Source: Levilactobacillus cerevisiae (GTDB taxonomy: Bacteria; Bacillota; Bacilli; Lactobacillales; Lactobacillaceae). From it: a stretch of 64,000 bases of DNA. The position numbers and the translations under genes were made by a program. This document shows, in pieces, positions 26,789 to 35,182 of the stretch. The DNA is taken from the NCBI RefSeq assembly GCF_003946245.1, contig NZ_RHNN01000006.1, forward strand, positions 1 to 64,000. Reading direction: 5' to 3'. Numbering within the stretch: the stretch's first letter is position 1; each line of letters starts with the position of its first letter. The notes under the pieces are model-generated. The model was not told the origin of the DNA and did no database searches. It was given only the letters and a program-made list of their open reading frames with translations.

Positions 26789-26820
26789 GAGCCTGGGACA
26801 AGACTGTCCCCGGGCTCTTT
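26789..26820 (+). terminator. hairpin with short T-run
   Basis: GAGCCTGGGACA and TGTCCCCGGGCTC form a long GC-rich stem followed by TTT. It probably ends the sugar-operon transcript after the repeat. Confidence 0.55.
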
Positions 26821-26952
26821 GCGTAGGGACTTAACGCCAAACGTGCGCCGGCCAATCTACAGGTAACAGATTGATTTTGCGAAGGCGTCAAACCATGATA
26901 AACTAGTGAACGATGCTTACCCTCGCTGTTGGCGGGGCGTAAACGCGTTCGT

Positions 26953-27055
26953 ACATAAGTGCCCGCGTCGCCGGGTTATGTCGCAATCGACGAGGCAGAT
27001 GGGCACATCCAAGAATAGAAATTAAGTGGCGCCGGGCTTGTTTTAACGAGTCCGG
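26953..27055 (+). ncRNA. structured leader of the LacI regulator gene, candidate regulatory RNA
   Basis: Two mutually exclusive folds can be drawn. In one, ACATAA (26953-26958) pairs with TTATGT (26976-26981) around a CCCG/CGGG stem. In the other, GTGCCC (26959-26964) pairs with GGGCAC (27001-27006) and CGTCG (26966-26970) with CGACG (26988-26992). A third hairpin, CCGGGCTTG/CGAGTCCGG, follows at 27032-27055. The segment lies between a possible promoter near 26900 and the regulator start. No known riboswitch class was recognised. Confidence 0.35.
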
Positions 27056-27109
27056 AAGCAACGCAACGCCAGCGATAGCGGTAAATTGTGAGACTGGAGT
27101 GACAGGACA

Positions 27110-28096
27110 TTGGCACGAAAAGCGAATAAAAATGCAAATATTAAGGACGTCGCGGCACTGGCGGGCGTGTCGATTGCGACCGTCTCGCGGTTCTTAAACG
27201 GCAACTTAGGCCGGATGTCGGCGGCGACGGCTACCAAGGTGCAAGCGGCCATTACCAAACTGAACTACGTCCCCAACTCGGTTGCCCGCCAGATGATTAC
27301 GCAATCCAGTAAATTGATTGCTGTTATGGTGGCCAACATCGACGACTACTTTTCGACGGAATTGTTTAAGGGAATCAGCTCGATGCTGGAGAGTCAGGGA
27401 TACATTGGCGTGCTCTTCGATGCCAACGCGGATATTGAACGAGAAAAGAAACTGTTACGGGCCATCGGGTCGCGGGGATTCGACGGGTTAATTTTGCAGT
27501 CGTTTAGTAATCCCCAAACGGTCCAGGAAATTCTGCACCAACAGATTCCCGTGATCAGTGTCGACCGGGAAATGGATGCGTGCCCCTGGCCGCAAGTGGT
27601 GACGGATAACTTTGTGGCGGCTAAGACCGCGACCGAATATTTCCAGCAACAGGGCTACCAGCACGTGGTCGTGTTGACGTCCGAACTCGAACTGAGCCGC
27701 ACGCGGCAGAAACGTTACCGGGGCATCTTGGCGGCGGCGCAAAACGTTGACGTGGTGGAGGTCTCCGAGTCCTCGTACAACCACAGCGACGTCCACCAAC
27801 GCCTGACCCAATTGATCACCAAGAGTGACCAGAAGACGGTGGCATTTGCCCTGAAGGAACGCTGGTTGCTGGAGTTCTTCCCCAACCTGATTGTGTCGGG
27901 ACTCATTGATAACCAAGACGTGACGGCGACGGGGTTTGCCGATACGGACTTCATTCGCCGGATGGAACCCAAGCTCACGTTGATCACCCAGAATCCCTTT
28001 TTGATGGGTGCCAGCTCGGCCGAACTCATGTTGCGCCAGCTGGCGGGGGAGGTCGTGGCACCAGATAAAATGGTGATTCCGGCTAAGTTGCAGTAA
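27110..28096 (+). CDS. LacI-family transcriptional regulator (KdgR-like)
   Basis: A 328-residue repressor. The N-terminal helix-turn-helix IKDVAALAGVSIATVSRFLNG and hinge helix NYVPNSVARQM are followed by a periplasmic-binding-protein-like effector domain (IAVMVANIDDYFSTELFKGI to ASSAELMLRQLAG). Translation begins at TTG with GGAG upstream. It lies downstream of the sugar operon in the same orientation. The two GGNNAACGTTTACC operators at 21772 and 21874 are of the type bound by this family. The effector is probably an intermediate of that pathway. Confidence 0.88.
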   Translation: MARKANKNANIKDVAALAGVSIATVSRFLNGNLGRMSAATATKVQAAITKLNYVPNSVARQMITQSSKLIAVMVANIDDYFSTELFKGISSMLESQGYIGVLFDANADIEREKKLLRAIGSRGFDGLILQSFSNPQTVQEILHQQIPVISVDREMDACPWPQVVTDNFVAAKTATEYFQQQGYQHVVVLTSELELSRTRQKRYRGILAAAQNVDVVEVSESSYNHSDVHQRLTQLITKSDQKTVAFALKERWLLEFFPNLIVSGLIDNQDVTATGFADTDFIRRMEPKLTLITQNPFLMGASSAELMLRQLAGEVVAPDKMVIPAKLQ

Positions 28097-28113
28097 TCCA
28101 AAGAATGTACTAG

Positions 28114-28145
28114 AAAAGGGTATTCGCTGTGGCGAATACCCTTTT
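28114..28145. terminator. bidirectional terminator
   Basis: AAAAGGGTATTCG and CGAATACCCTTTT form a perfect 13-bp stem between the converging regulator and dehydratase genes. Confidence 0.9.
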
Positions 28146-28156
28146 GAGTAGACGGA

Positions 28157-29332
28157 CTATTTAATTGTTTCGCAGTGCGACTCTTTAATGGCTGCGTCAC
28201 TCAGTTCTTGACCGATCCCTGGACGAGAGGAGAAGGTGAAGACGCCATCTTGCGGCTGTTGGGCAAATTTACCAATCCATTCGTTGTCAGGCTTCAATGA
28301 AATTTCGTGTTGCTCATGAATAAAGCAATTTGGCACGGTGGCTTCAAGCTGCAAGGCCATCGCCGTAGCAATGGGGGTTCCGCAGGTATGGAGCTGAACA
28401 CCAATATCGAAAGCGGCAGCCATGTCGCAAATCTTCTTGGCTTCACTAATCCCACCACAGATAGCAACATCCGGTTGAATGACGTCCAGCAAACGATTGG
28501 TGATAAATGGCTGGAAGCCAAAGCGAGTCGTGATACGTTCACCACTAGCTAACGGCATTGCGGTAACATCTTTCAACTGTTTTGTTAATTCTGAGCTCAA
28601 CGGTGAACAGGGTTCTTCTAGGTAGAAGATGTTCAGGGGCTCAATCAGTGGTAGAAACTGTTTGGCGGAATTAACATCAAGGCCAGCGTGGCATTCGACA
28701 ATTAAATTAATTTCAGGGCCAACAGCATCGCGGGTAGCTTTCAACCGGTCGACTGGGAGCTGAAGTTGAGCGTAGTCTTGCAGGCCAATCAGTTTTTGAC
28801 CGAAATGACCGTGTTCATCTAGCATGAATGGGTCAATCTTGATAGTCTTATAGCCTTCAGCAACGGCTTTTTTAGCAACCGCCGCGTAGTCTGCTGGTGT
28901 GGCCAAATATCTTGTTTCTGGGTCCCAACCGAACTGCAACTGACTAGCGTACGCCGGAATTTCTGTTCGTGTTTGACCGCCCAAAAGTTGGTACACAGGG
29001 ACATCGAGGGCTTTCCCTTTAATGTCCCAAAGCGCAGTATCAATGGCACTAACGGCGGCGTAGAAAGTGGTGCCACTTCCCTTGCCCCAGAAAGTGCGTT
29101 GGTAAAACTGTTGCCAAATTTTTTCGGTGTTCTGGGGGTCTTGGCCAATGATGAGCTGAGACAAATCCTTTAAACTTCCCAGTGCACCATATTCACCGTC
29201 GCCATAAAAGATACCAGACTCGCCAAAACCACTGATTCCATCGTTGGTATTGATTCGAATGACGATGGGGTGCCAGGCGCCATACTGTTGATTCCACTTG
29301 ACTTGAAAGATATCAACACTAGTAATTTTCAT
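28157..29332 (-). CDS. enolase-superfamily sugar-acid dehydratase (mandelate racemase/muconate lactonizing family)
   Basis: A 391-residue enzyme with the capping domain at about 1-125 and a barrel with ligands in IVECHAGLD, FYLEEPC and ASGERITTRFGF. The basic residue in GYKTIKIDPF and the histidine in QLHTCGTPIATA are the catalytic pair expected of mannonate/galactonate-type dehydratases. It is not the glucarate dehydratase, whose gene is at 10120. The substrate is unknown; D-galactonate or a related aldonate is plausible. A binding-protein gene lies directly upstream on the same strand and they may form a small regulon with the cre-like site at 31105. Base composition is AT-richer than its surroundings. 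Confidence 0.8.
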   Translation of the reverse strand: MKITSVDIFQVKWNQQYGAWHPIVIRINTNDGISGFGESGIFYGDGEYGALGSLKDLSQLIIGQDPQNTEKIWQQFYQRTFWGKGSGTTFYAAVSAIDTALWDIKGKALDVPVYQLLGGQTRTEIPAYASQLQFGWDPETRYLATPADYAAVAKKAVAEGYKTIKIDPFMLDEHGHFGQKLIGLQDYAQLQLPVDRLKATRDAVGPEINLIVECHAGLDVNSAKQFLPLIEPLNIFYLEEPCSPLSSELTKQLKDVTAMPLASGERITTRFGFQPFITNRLLDVIQPDVAICGGISEAKKICDMAAAFDIGVQLHTCGTPIATAMALQLEATVPNCFIHEQHEISLKPDNEWIGKFAQQPQDGVFTFSSRPGIGQELSDAAIKESHCETIK

Positions 29333-29347
29333 AATGAATTGCTCCTC

Positions 29348-31000
29348 CTACTTGGTCATGTACATATACTTGTAGTTCCATTGCGCGCCGGTGGTATTGT
29401 GCGTAATACCGTGCAAATTCGAGCGCTTCAGGTAGTAATTGTAGTTTTGGTAGAGGGGCGTCAAAGCTTGATCATCTGACAGTAATTTTTCAGCTTTTAA
29501 CAGTTTTTGCCAGCGTTCGGTCGCGCTTAGATTATCTGTGGTTGAGTCATTGATTAACTTGTCGTAGGTCTTGTTCTTCCAGGCACCGTAGTTTTGCGGA
29601 TTCGTGCTCAGCATTGGCTGAAGAAATTCAATAGGATCAGCGATATCGGCACCACGTCCACCCAGGTAAGCCTCAAACTGGCCCTCAGTACTTCGCTGGT
29701 AAGCGATTTGGTCGGGGACGTTTTGCAGCTTGATGGTTAATCCAGGGAGTTGTTTTTCAGCATTAGCTTTGATTAATTCCGCGAGTTTACTGGATGTATC
29801 GCCCGTTGAGGTCATCAGTGAGAAGGTTAGTGACTTAGTATTTAGTTGACTGAGACCTTTCCTCCAGTAAGTCTTGGCCAGCTTCGTGTCGTAACGAACG
29901 CTGTCGCCACCGGCTTGCAGTTTCGCAAAGTCCTGGTTCTTAGCGTTGTAGCCCAGGTAGCGGGTGACCACACCAGTTGGTTCTAGACCGGACCCATTTA
30001 AGAGGTCCTTCACGATTTGCTTTCGGTCAATGGTTAAGGAGATGGCCTTACGGATGTTGATGTTGTTAAAGGCCTTGTTCAATTTTGCATTCTTGATGCC
30101 TTGGTTGTAAATCAAGTAATTCATGTAAGAATAAGGGCCAGTATACAGTTGATGACTGTTCTTGAAATTCTTGAACTGATCACTAGTTAGGATGGTGAAA
30201 TCCAGCTTCTTAGCCTGATAGAGATTCAGACTAGTTTGCGGATCAACTTCATAAAACATGTTAATCTTATGCATCTTAACTTTGTCTTTATCCCAATATT
30301 TGTTGTTCTTCACAAAGGTCCACGTTGTCCCCTGTGGCTTCCACTTGGTCATGTTGTAAGGCCCCGAGAAGACGACTTTGTCTGGGGCTGTCCCGTAATC
30401 CTTACCGTACTTGTCCACAATCTTTTTATCCTGTGGTGAGAAGGCTTGATAGGTCATCAATTTGGTGAAGTAAGCAATTGGATGATCCAGGGAAACGACG
30501 AAGGTGTGGCTGTCAGTAGCTTTAACGCCTAGTTTACTGACGGGGAGCTTACCAGCATTGACCGCCATTGCGTTTTTAATGCCTTTAAAAATGTAAGGGT
30601 GCAAGGACTTGGTACTTGGCTTCAAAGAACGTTGCCAGGAGTACACAAAGCTTTGAGCAGTGATTGAATCACCGTTACTGAAGGTAGCACCTTTACGAAT
30701 GGTAAACGTATAGGTCTTGCCATCCTTGGAGACGGTTGACTTGGTAGCTAATGCCGGAACGACTTTATGATTCCGGTTAAGATAGAATAAGCTATCAAAC
30801 ATGTTGCCAGCTTGGTCGAACCCTCGCGACTTTGAAATATCCAATGTCGGAATCACAAAGTTGGCAGATAAGTTAGCCGTGCGCACAAGTTTTTGCTGCG
30901 ACGCTGCTGGTTTGGAACCACACGCAGAAAGCGTGGCTAAAAGAGTCATAGCCAGGGCCACCACAGCCACCGACTTATGACGAGTTAAACTAAAAGACAT
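29348..31000 (-). CDS. OppA-family oligopeptide-binding lipoprotein
   Basis: A 550-residue extracytoplasmic binding protein of SBP family 5, tethered to the membrane by lipid. The lipobox is TLSACGSK. The mature part has TLDISKSRGFDQAGNMFDSL, TFTIRKGATFSNGDSITAQS, INIRKAISLTIDRKQIVKDL and a C-terminal YQNYNYYLKRSN, as in OppA/PepT-type proteins. No Opp permease or ATPase is adjacent, so it probably docks on a transporter encoded elsewhere. Such orphan OppA proteins are common in lactobacilli. It could also bind an oligosaccharide or signalling peptide. Confidence 0.88.
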   Translation of the reverse strand: MSFSLTRHKSVAVVALAMTLLATLSACGSKPAASQQKLVRTANLSANFVIPTLDISKSRGFDQAGNMFDSLFYLNRNHKVVPALATKSTVSKDGKTYTFTIRKGATFSNGDSITAQSFVYSWQRSLKPSTKSLHPYIFKGIKNAMAVNAGKLPVSKLGVKATDSHTFVVSLDHPIAYFTKLMTYQAFSPQDKKIVDKYGKDYGTAPDKVVFSGPYNMTKWKPQGTTWTFVKNNKYWDKDKVKMHKINMFYEVDPQTSLNLYQAKKLDFTILTSDQFKNFKNSHQLYTGPYSYMNYLIYNQGIKNAKLNKAFNNINIRKAISLTIDRKQIVKDLLNGSGLEPTGVVTRYLGYNAKNQDFAKLQAGGDSVRYDTKLAKTYWRKGLSQLNTKSLTFSLMTSTGDTSSKLAELIKANAEKQLPGLTIKLQNVPDQIAYQRSTEGQFEAYLGGRGADIADPIEFLQPMLSTNPQNYGAWKNKTYDKLINDSTTDNLSATERWQKLLKAEKLLSDDQALTPLYQNYNYYLKRSNLHGITHNTTGAQWNYKYMYMTK

Positions 31001-31104
31001 AATATTAAACCTCCCAATAAAATCTATTAACCAAACTGCTAGGTAAATTCAACCGTGAAAATCAGAATTTATTTAGCAGAACCACAGCCATTATAACCAC
31101 AAGG

Positions 31105-31118
31105 GTGTAAGCGCTTCA
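31105..31118. promoter_or_regulatory. cre-like CcpA site upstream of oppA
   Basis: On the minus strand TTGAAGCGCTTACA fits the cre consensus except for one base in the outer arm. It lies about 110 bases before the OppA start. Confidence 0.5.
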
Positions 31119-31225
31119 ACCGGCGACTATCTATGCTGCTGATTATTTTGAATGTTATTGGCGGGTCAGGGCTTGCTGATTAAGGGATTTATGAGTGTTT
31201 GGAATAAATGAAAAGTAATGAAAAA

Positions 31226-31261
31226 CGTCCGTCATTTTCTGAAAAAAGAAAGTGACAGACG
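31226..31261 (-). terminator. terminator of the isochorismatase-family gene
   Basis: CGTCCGTCATTTTC and GAAAGTGACAGACG pair with two mismatches. TTTTT follows on the minus strand. Confidence 0.8.
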
Positions 31262-31270
31262 CTAATAAGT

Positions 31271-31828
31271 TTAGCTTAAAATAATTTCAGCACCCAGGCA
31301 GGTTTTGAAATGGTTCAACGCCCAGGCGTGGCCGGCGGTGTCAAAACTGGCGACGGCGTTTTGGGGGATGATGAGTTTATAGCCTAGGTTGTAGGCGTCC
31401 ACTGCAGTGTGGAGCACGCAGATATCGGTACAGACGCCCGTGAGAATCAGCGTGTCCACGTGACGTTCTCGCAAGCGCAGGTCGAGGTCGGTGCCAGCAA
31501 AGGCGCTGTAGCGGGTCTTGTCGAACTGCCACACGTTATCGGCCGATTGATTTTGGTCAAACCAGTCCTTGACTGGTCCGAAGAGTTCCCGGCCCCAACT
31601 ACCCCGCACGTTGTGGGGTGGGAAGAGCTTGGTTTCGGGATGGTAGGGGTCGTTCGGCGTGTGGACGTCGGTGGGCAGGAGAACCCAGCCATCGGCTTGA
31701 TGGGTGTCTTCGGCCAGCTTGACGATGTTGGGCGCCAACACTTGCCCCGGTTCGGCACAGGTCAGTGCGCCCTTGTCCGCCACAAAATCGTTGGTGTAAT
31801 CGATGATCAATAATGCTTGATTTGTCAT
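31271..31828 (-). CDS. isochorismatase/nicotinamidase-family cysteine hydrolase
   Basis: A 185-residue amidase-like enzyme. The catalytic triad is visible as Asp in LIIDYTNDF, Lys in FDKTRYSAF and Cys in LTGVCTDICVLHTA, with the cis-peptide region just before the cysteine. PTDVHTPNDPYHPET supplies metal-site Asp/His residues of the PncA branch, so nicotinamide deamidation for NAD salvage is the likeliest reaction. The ATG at 31828 has GGGGGA upstream; the open frame extends 20 codons further without a good ribosome site. It is a single gene with its own terminator. Confidence 0.8.
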   Translation of the reverse strand: MTNQALLIIDYTNDFVADKGALTCAEPGQVLAPNIVKLAEDTHQADGWVLLPTDVHTPNDPYHPETKLFPPHNVRGSWGRELFGPVKDWFDQNQSADNVWQFDKTRYSAFAGTDLDLRLRERHVDTLILTGVCTDICVLHTAVDAYNLGYKLIIPQNAVASFDTAGHAWALNHFKTCLGAEIILS

Positions 31829-32095
31829 GAGAAATCCCCCGTTTTCAATTGTTTTCATTAGTATGTCGAAGCGCTGTCGTGAAGTCAAAGGATTAGGCTA
31901 TTTATTTTGTTATATAAACCAACGTTCCATGGCGTAAATCGGGGAAGACTACGGTGTAGATAACAGTCAGTCTAAATGTGAGAACACAGTACCCTCTGCC
32001 GCATTTGGGGCTTAAGATAATTAATAGGACGAATCTTTATTTTCAATACATAGTCGTCCAAAAGTAGTTCTTCTAATACTTATGGAGGTAGTCAA

Positions 32096-33367
32096 ATGAA
32101 AAGTAGATGGCGAGCACTCGCACTGATTGGCGTCGTAGCCTCAGCTGGAATGGCTGTGGGCAATCCGTTAGCCCAAGCCAAGAGAAAGGCTTCTTATGCG
32201 ACGGGATTTCATATACAAGCCTGGATGGAACAGTATGCGGTTAAGAAGGGGCCTATTTACAAGACGGGCAGAATTACTAAGAAACTAAAGACGAAGCAAC
32301 ACGTTTTTTATTCGGATACCACAATTACGGTGCTCACGCCCAGCGGTAAACACGCAACTTACCGTCAATTGATCAAGAAGAGTGGCAAGGAGATTGGTTT
32401 TGTGGCTGTCAAAAAAGCCAAATTGCTAAAAGACAGTGACCCTCGCTCTGATGCTTCCAAAAAACGCGTCAAGTCTCAGGCTAAAAAACAGGCCGCTGAA
32501 GATAAGAATCTAACGGCCAGCGAACGAGCAGATGTGGCGAGGTACCGCGAGCAAGCAAAGGCTATTGGTAATGGGACGAAAGGCATGTATGCACAAAAGC
32601 CTGTTTTGAAGGGCAGTTTCTCAGTGGGCCAATTGAGCAGTAGTTACATTAACCGTTCTGTTAACTGGATTAATTTCTATCGGGATATGTATGGTTTGAA
32701 TAACATCAAGGCGGATGCTGCGTGGAATACAGAAGCTCAGTATGGTGCCGCTACCTTAGCTGCTGTGGGCAAAGGGCTTTCGCATGGATTGGTTGGATTC
32801 ACGCGACCGGCATTCATTTCAGAGGCGGACTGGCAACGTGGCGCTAAGGCAACGAAGAGTAGTAATCTCTCTGGTGGTCGTGTGCATCCAGGGGATAATG
32901 TACTGGCCTATATAGCTGATTCGGGTAATCCGGTCCCAGGTCATCGTGAATGGTTACTGGGTGGTATTTCTCAAATTGGGATTGGCCAAGCTGGTGATTA
33001 CAGTGACTACAAAGTCTTCGGTGGGTATACCTATGCGGATACGCCAAAGACAATTGCTTTTCCTAAAGCGGGGGTATTTCCAGTTCAAGCTGCTAATGAT
33101 GGTGACTGGTCGTACTCGTTTGCAACTGAGATGCCTAAGGATGCTGCAAAGCCAGATGTTTCTGTGTACGACAACACGACGCATAAAGCGATGAAGGTTA
33201 CAGATGTAGGTTTGGATGACGGTAATTATGGTGGCTTTGGGACGACGGTTCATTATTACCCGGGCTCTGTGAAGGTAAACCACAGCTACAAGGTTTCAAT
33301 TGAAAATATACCAAATCATCCAGACGTGACTTACACGACCAAGCTGTTTAGATTGTCCATCGGGTAA
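32096..33367 (+). CDS. secreted CAP/SCP-domain surface protein
   Basis: A 423-residue exported protein. A signal peptide ends near LAQAK. A SLAP-like basic region follows (about 35-115), then a Lys/Ala-rich helical linker (120-165). The CAP domain runs from VNWINFYRDMYGLNNIKADA through AATLAAVGKGLSHGL (histidine in the SHGL loop) and HREWLLGG, where further conserved residues sit. A C-terminal beta-rich region of about 80 residues follows. CAP proteins are secreted and of varied function; several are adhesins or wall-associated. GGAGGT precedes the ATG. The downstream secreted-protein gene may be co-transcribed. Confidence 0.75.
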   Translation: MKSRWRALALIGVVASAGMAVGNPLAQAKRKASYATGFHIQAWMEQYAVKKGPIYKTGRITKKLKTKQHVFYSDTTITVLTPSGKHATYRQLIKKSGKEIGFVAVKKAKLLKDSDPRSDASKKRVKSQAKKQAAEDKNLTASERADVARYREQAKAIGNGTKGMYAQKPVLKGSFSVGQLSSSYINRSVNWINFYRDMYGLNNIKADAAWNTEAQYGAATLAAVGKGLSHGLVGFTRPAFISEADWQRGAKATKSSNLSGGRVHPGDNVLAYIADSGNPVPGHREWLLGGISQIGIGQAGDYSDYKVFGGYTYADTPKTIAFPKAGVFPVQAANDGDWSYSFATEMPKDAAKPDVSVYDNTTHKAMKVTDVGLDDGNYGGFGTTVHYYPGSVKVNHSYKVSIENIPNHPDVTYTTKLFRLSIG

Positions 33368-33385
33368 ACTTAAAGGGAGATTGTG

Positions 33386-34159
33386 ATGAAAAATAGGCGT
33401 AAATATTTAATGGCCGTTTTGGCCGTTCTAGGGCTAGGCGTTGGCTTAGTGGGAATGACACAGGTTACCGAAACAACGACGGCGTCTGCTAGTGTGAAGA
33501 AGCTGAGTTTGAAGCAGGCGGTGAAGTTGACGAATCACTATCATATGCTGGGAAATTGGGCGAAGCTAAAGATAAATAACAAGGGGAAAATTGCAAAGAA
33601 CGATGATTTTTCTGCAGGAGCTAAACACTACAAAAAAGGTTGGAAAATTGGCTATGTAGGTTTGGTTGGCGGCTATCGAGCTAATCTTAAAATCGTGCCA
33701 ATTAGTCATAACCGGGTAAAAGGTTCGCTCCGAGACTGGCAATCTATTTCGCCTAAGATTTATAAACATCATTTCAATGTTGCACGTAAATTACCTAAGA
33801 AGGTCTGGCACAAGGGTTTCCCTAAGTTCTTGCGGCACAAGACATTCTATGCCAACATATATTCCAAGAAGAGAATTATCGGTTATTACTTCTTTGCCTT
33901 CCGTAAGACGGGCTTAACGGAAGGGCTTGGTAGCGCTGGTGATACGGGTCTGAGCAACGTGCACTACAAGAAGCGAGGCAAAAATTACTATCTCAAGGGC
34001 AAGATTGAAGCTCCGGGCCTCATGAAAGTAGAAAAGCACACGTACAAGATTTACCGAAAATCGAGTAAGTCCTTTACAACTACTAGCCTGACGGTACTTC
34101 GGGGTAAGAAGATTCGGACTTATCTTTACGCGAAGCATGCACCTAAAACTTATTGGTAA
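33386..34159 (+). CDS. secreted basic protein of unknown function
   Basis: A 257-residue, lysine- and tyrosine-rich protein. It has an N-terminal signal peptide (hydrophobic core LMAVLAVLGLGVGLVG, cleavage near ASA). The mature part has beta-like blocks but no catalytic motif, LPXTG or WxL signature. AAAGGGAGA supports the ATG at 33386 just after an overlapping GTG. Only 18 bases separate it from the CAP-domain gene, so both may be exported together. A terminator follows directly. Confidence 0.65.
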   Translation: MKNRRKYLMAVLAVLGLGVGLVGMTQVTETTTASASVKKLSLKQAVKLTNHYHMLGNWAKLKINNKGKIAKNDDFSAGAKHYKKGWKIGYVGLVGGYRANLKIVPISHNRVKGSLRDWQSISPKIYKHHFNVARKLPKKVWHKGFPKFLRHKTFYANIYSKKRIIGYYFFAFRKTGLTEGLGSAGDTGLSNVHYKKRGKNYYLKGKIEAPGLMKVEKHTYKIYRKSSKSFTTTSLTVLRGKKIRTYLYAKHAPKTYW

Positions 34160-34162
34160 CAG

Positions 34163-34204
34163 CCAAAAGGATCAAGTTCTCTCAATGAATTTGATCCTTT
34201 TTGG
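34163..34204 (+). terminator. terminator after the secreted-protein pair
   Basis: CCAAAAGGATCAA and TTGATCCTTTTTGG pair across a 15-base loop. Confidence 0.85.
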
Positions 34205-34355
34205 GATTGGCTAAAAAATTGCAGTGTTTTTACGGCGTTAACCTATGAGCTACAAAAAGCTATAAAGGTGTGATCTGATGAAACAAGTTAAGCGTGATTA
34301 GCTAGTATTGACCAGTGACGTGCTACAATTGGAGTGCAATAAGAGGAGGAATACT

Positions 34356-34625
34356 ATGGCAACCACAGCTCGGATTCAAGTCAGAATTGATGCTGATACG
34401 AAACGGAAGGCTGAAGCCAAACTTGCGAATACAGGTTTAACGCTCTCGGATTTTACGCGAGTAATGATGACTAATCTTGCTAACGGCAAATTAGATTCTG
34501 TTTTAGAAGTTGCTAATGACGAAGTTTTGGCTTCATTACAGGAAGCAATTGATGATGTCACTGGTAAGAAAGAATTAAAGCGTTACGATAACTTTGACGA
34601 ACTAAATCGTGATTTGCATAAATGA
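34356..34625 (+). CDS. RelB/DinJ-family antitoxin
   Basis: An 89-residue protein with the N-terminal ribbon-helix-helix of DinJ antitoxins (ARIQVRIDADTKRKAEAKLA, then TGLTLSDFTRVMMT) and an acidic C-terminal toxin-binding tail. AGGAGGA selects the ATG at 34356. Its stop overlaps an ATG that begins a toxin gene, as in functional dinJ-yafQ pairs, but that toxin is cut short after 19 residues. The antitoxin is therefore an orphan here unless it counters a toxin encoded elsewhere. Confidence 0.85.
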   Translation: MATTARIQVRIDADTKRKAEAKLANTGLTLSDFTRVMMTNLANGKLDSVLEVANDEVLASLQEAIDDVTGKKELKRYDNFDELNRDLHK

Positions 34626-34681
34626 GTGGTTATCAAGTAAGTGCCACTCATCGCTTTAAAAATATTTTAAAAGGGTTATAG
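34622..34681 (+). pseudogene. truncated YafQ/RelE-like toxin stub
   Basis: The ATGA overlap with the antitoxin opens a frame reading MSGYQVSATHRFKNILKGL and then TAG. This is the expected beginning of a YafQ-type toxin (Y.V..T..FKK.LK). The remaining roughly 70 codons are missing: within 50 bases the sequence becomes a terminator. Nonsense mutation plus deletion is the simplest explanation. Confidence 0.7.
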
Positions 34682-34727
34682 AAAACCTCGCTGGTACGCG
34701 CATAGCGCTTTGTTCCGATAACAGTTA

Positions 34728-34758
34728 ACGACCTCAGCCCAAACGCCGAGGTCGTTTT
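34728..34758 (+). terminator. terminator after the antitoxin locus
   Basis: ACGACCTC and GAGGTCGT pair perfectly and are followed by TTTT. Confidence 0.85.
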
Positions 34759-34785
34759 GACGTCCCATCATTTCTCCAACCAACC

Positions 34786-34814
34786 TTGACAACCGCTAAC
34801 CACTATCGTATATT
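34786..34814 (+). promoter_or_regulatory. promoter of the PadR/HAAS/DUF4097 operon
   Basis: Consensus TTGACA and TATATT are 17 bases apart. AT-rich, partly palindromic sequence around TATACGCGATATA (34831-34843) follows and could be the PadR operator. Confidence 0.75.
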
Positions 34815-34864
34815 ATTAGTGAATTGATATTATACGCGATATAGTATGCAGAGGAGGCAGTCAC

Positions 34865-35182
34865 ATGGCGATTCAAGTACCCACGGAGTTGTTGGACGGC
34901 AGTGTGCTGGGGCTGCTCACGCGCGAAGACCATTACGGTTACACGCTGACTCAGGAAGTCCGGGCGGTGATCCCCATTTCAGAATCGACCCTGTACCCGG
35001 TGCTGCGGCGACTTAAGAAAAATGGTTGGCTGGACACCTACGACGAACCGTTTCAGGGCCGCAACCGGCGTTACTACCGTTTGACTGACAGCGGGCGGGA
35101 ACGGCTAGCGGAAATTCAAACGGAGTGGCAGGACTTCAATCAAGCAATCACCAAGTTATTAGGGGGCAACCAAAATGAATGA
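34865..35182 (+). CDS. PadR-family transcriptional regulator
   Basis: A 105-residue winged-helix repressor: LLDGSVLGLLTREDHYGYTL, then ISESTLYPVLRRLKKNGWL for the recognition helix and RNRRYYRLTDSGRERL for the wing. It is the short PadR form that accompanies HAAS-domain membrane proteins. It most likely autoregulates the operon through the AT-rich palindrome just upstream. The ATG has GAGGAGG upstream, and its stop overlaps the next gene's start by 8 bases. Confidence 0.88.
   Translation: MAIQVPTELLDGSVLGLLTREDHYGYTLTQEVRAVIPISESTLYPVLRRLKKNGWLDTYDEPFQGRNRRYYRLTDSGRERLAEIQTEWQDFNQAITKLLGGNQNE

Noticed and set aside
31862-31885. possible cre site before the nicotinamidase-like gene (GTCGAAGCGCTGTCG)
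   Set aside because: Only the AAGCGCT centre matches; both outer arms deviate, so it was not listed.
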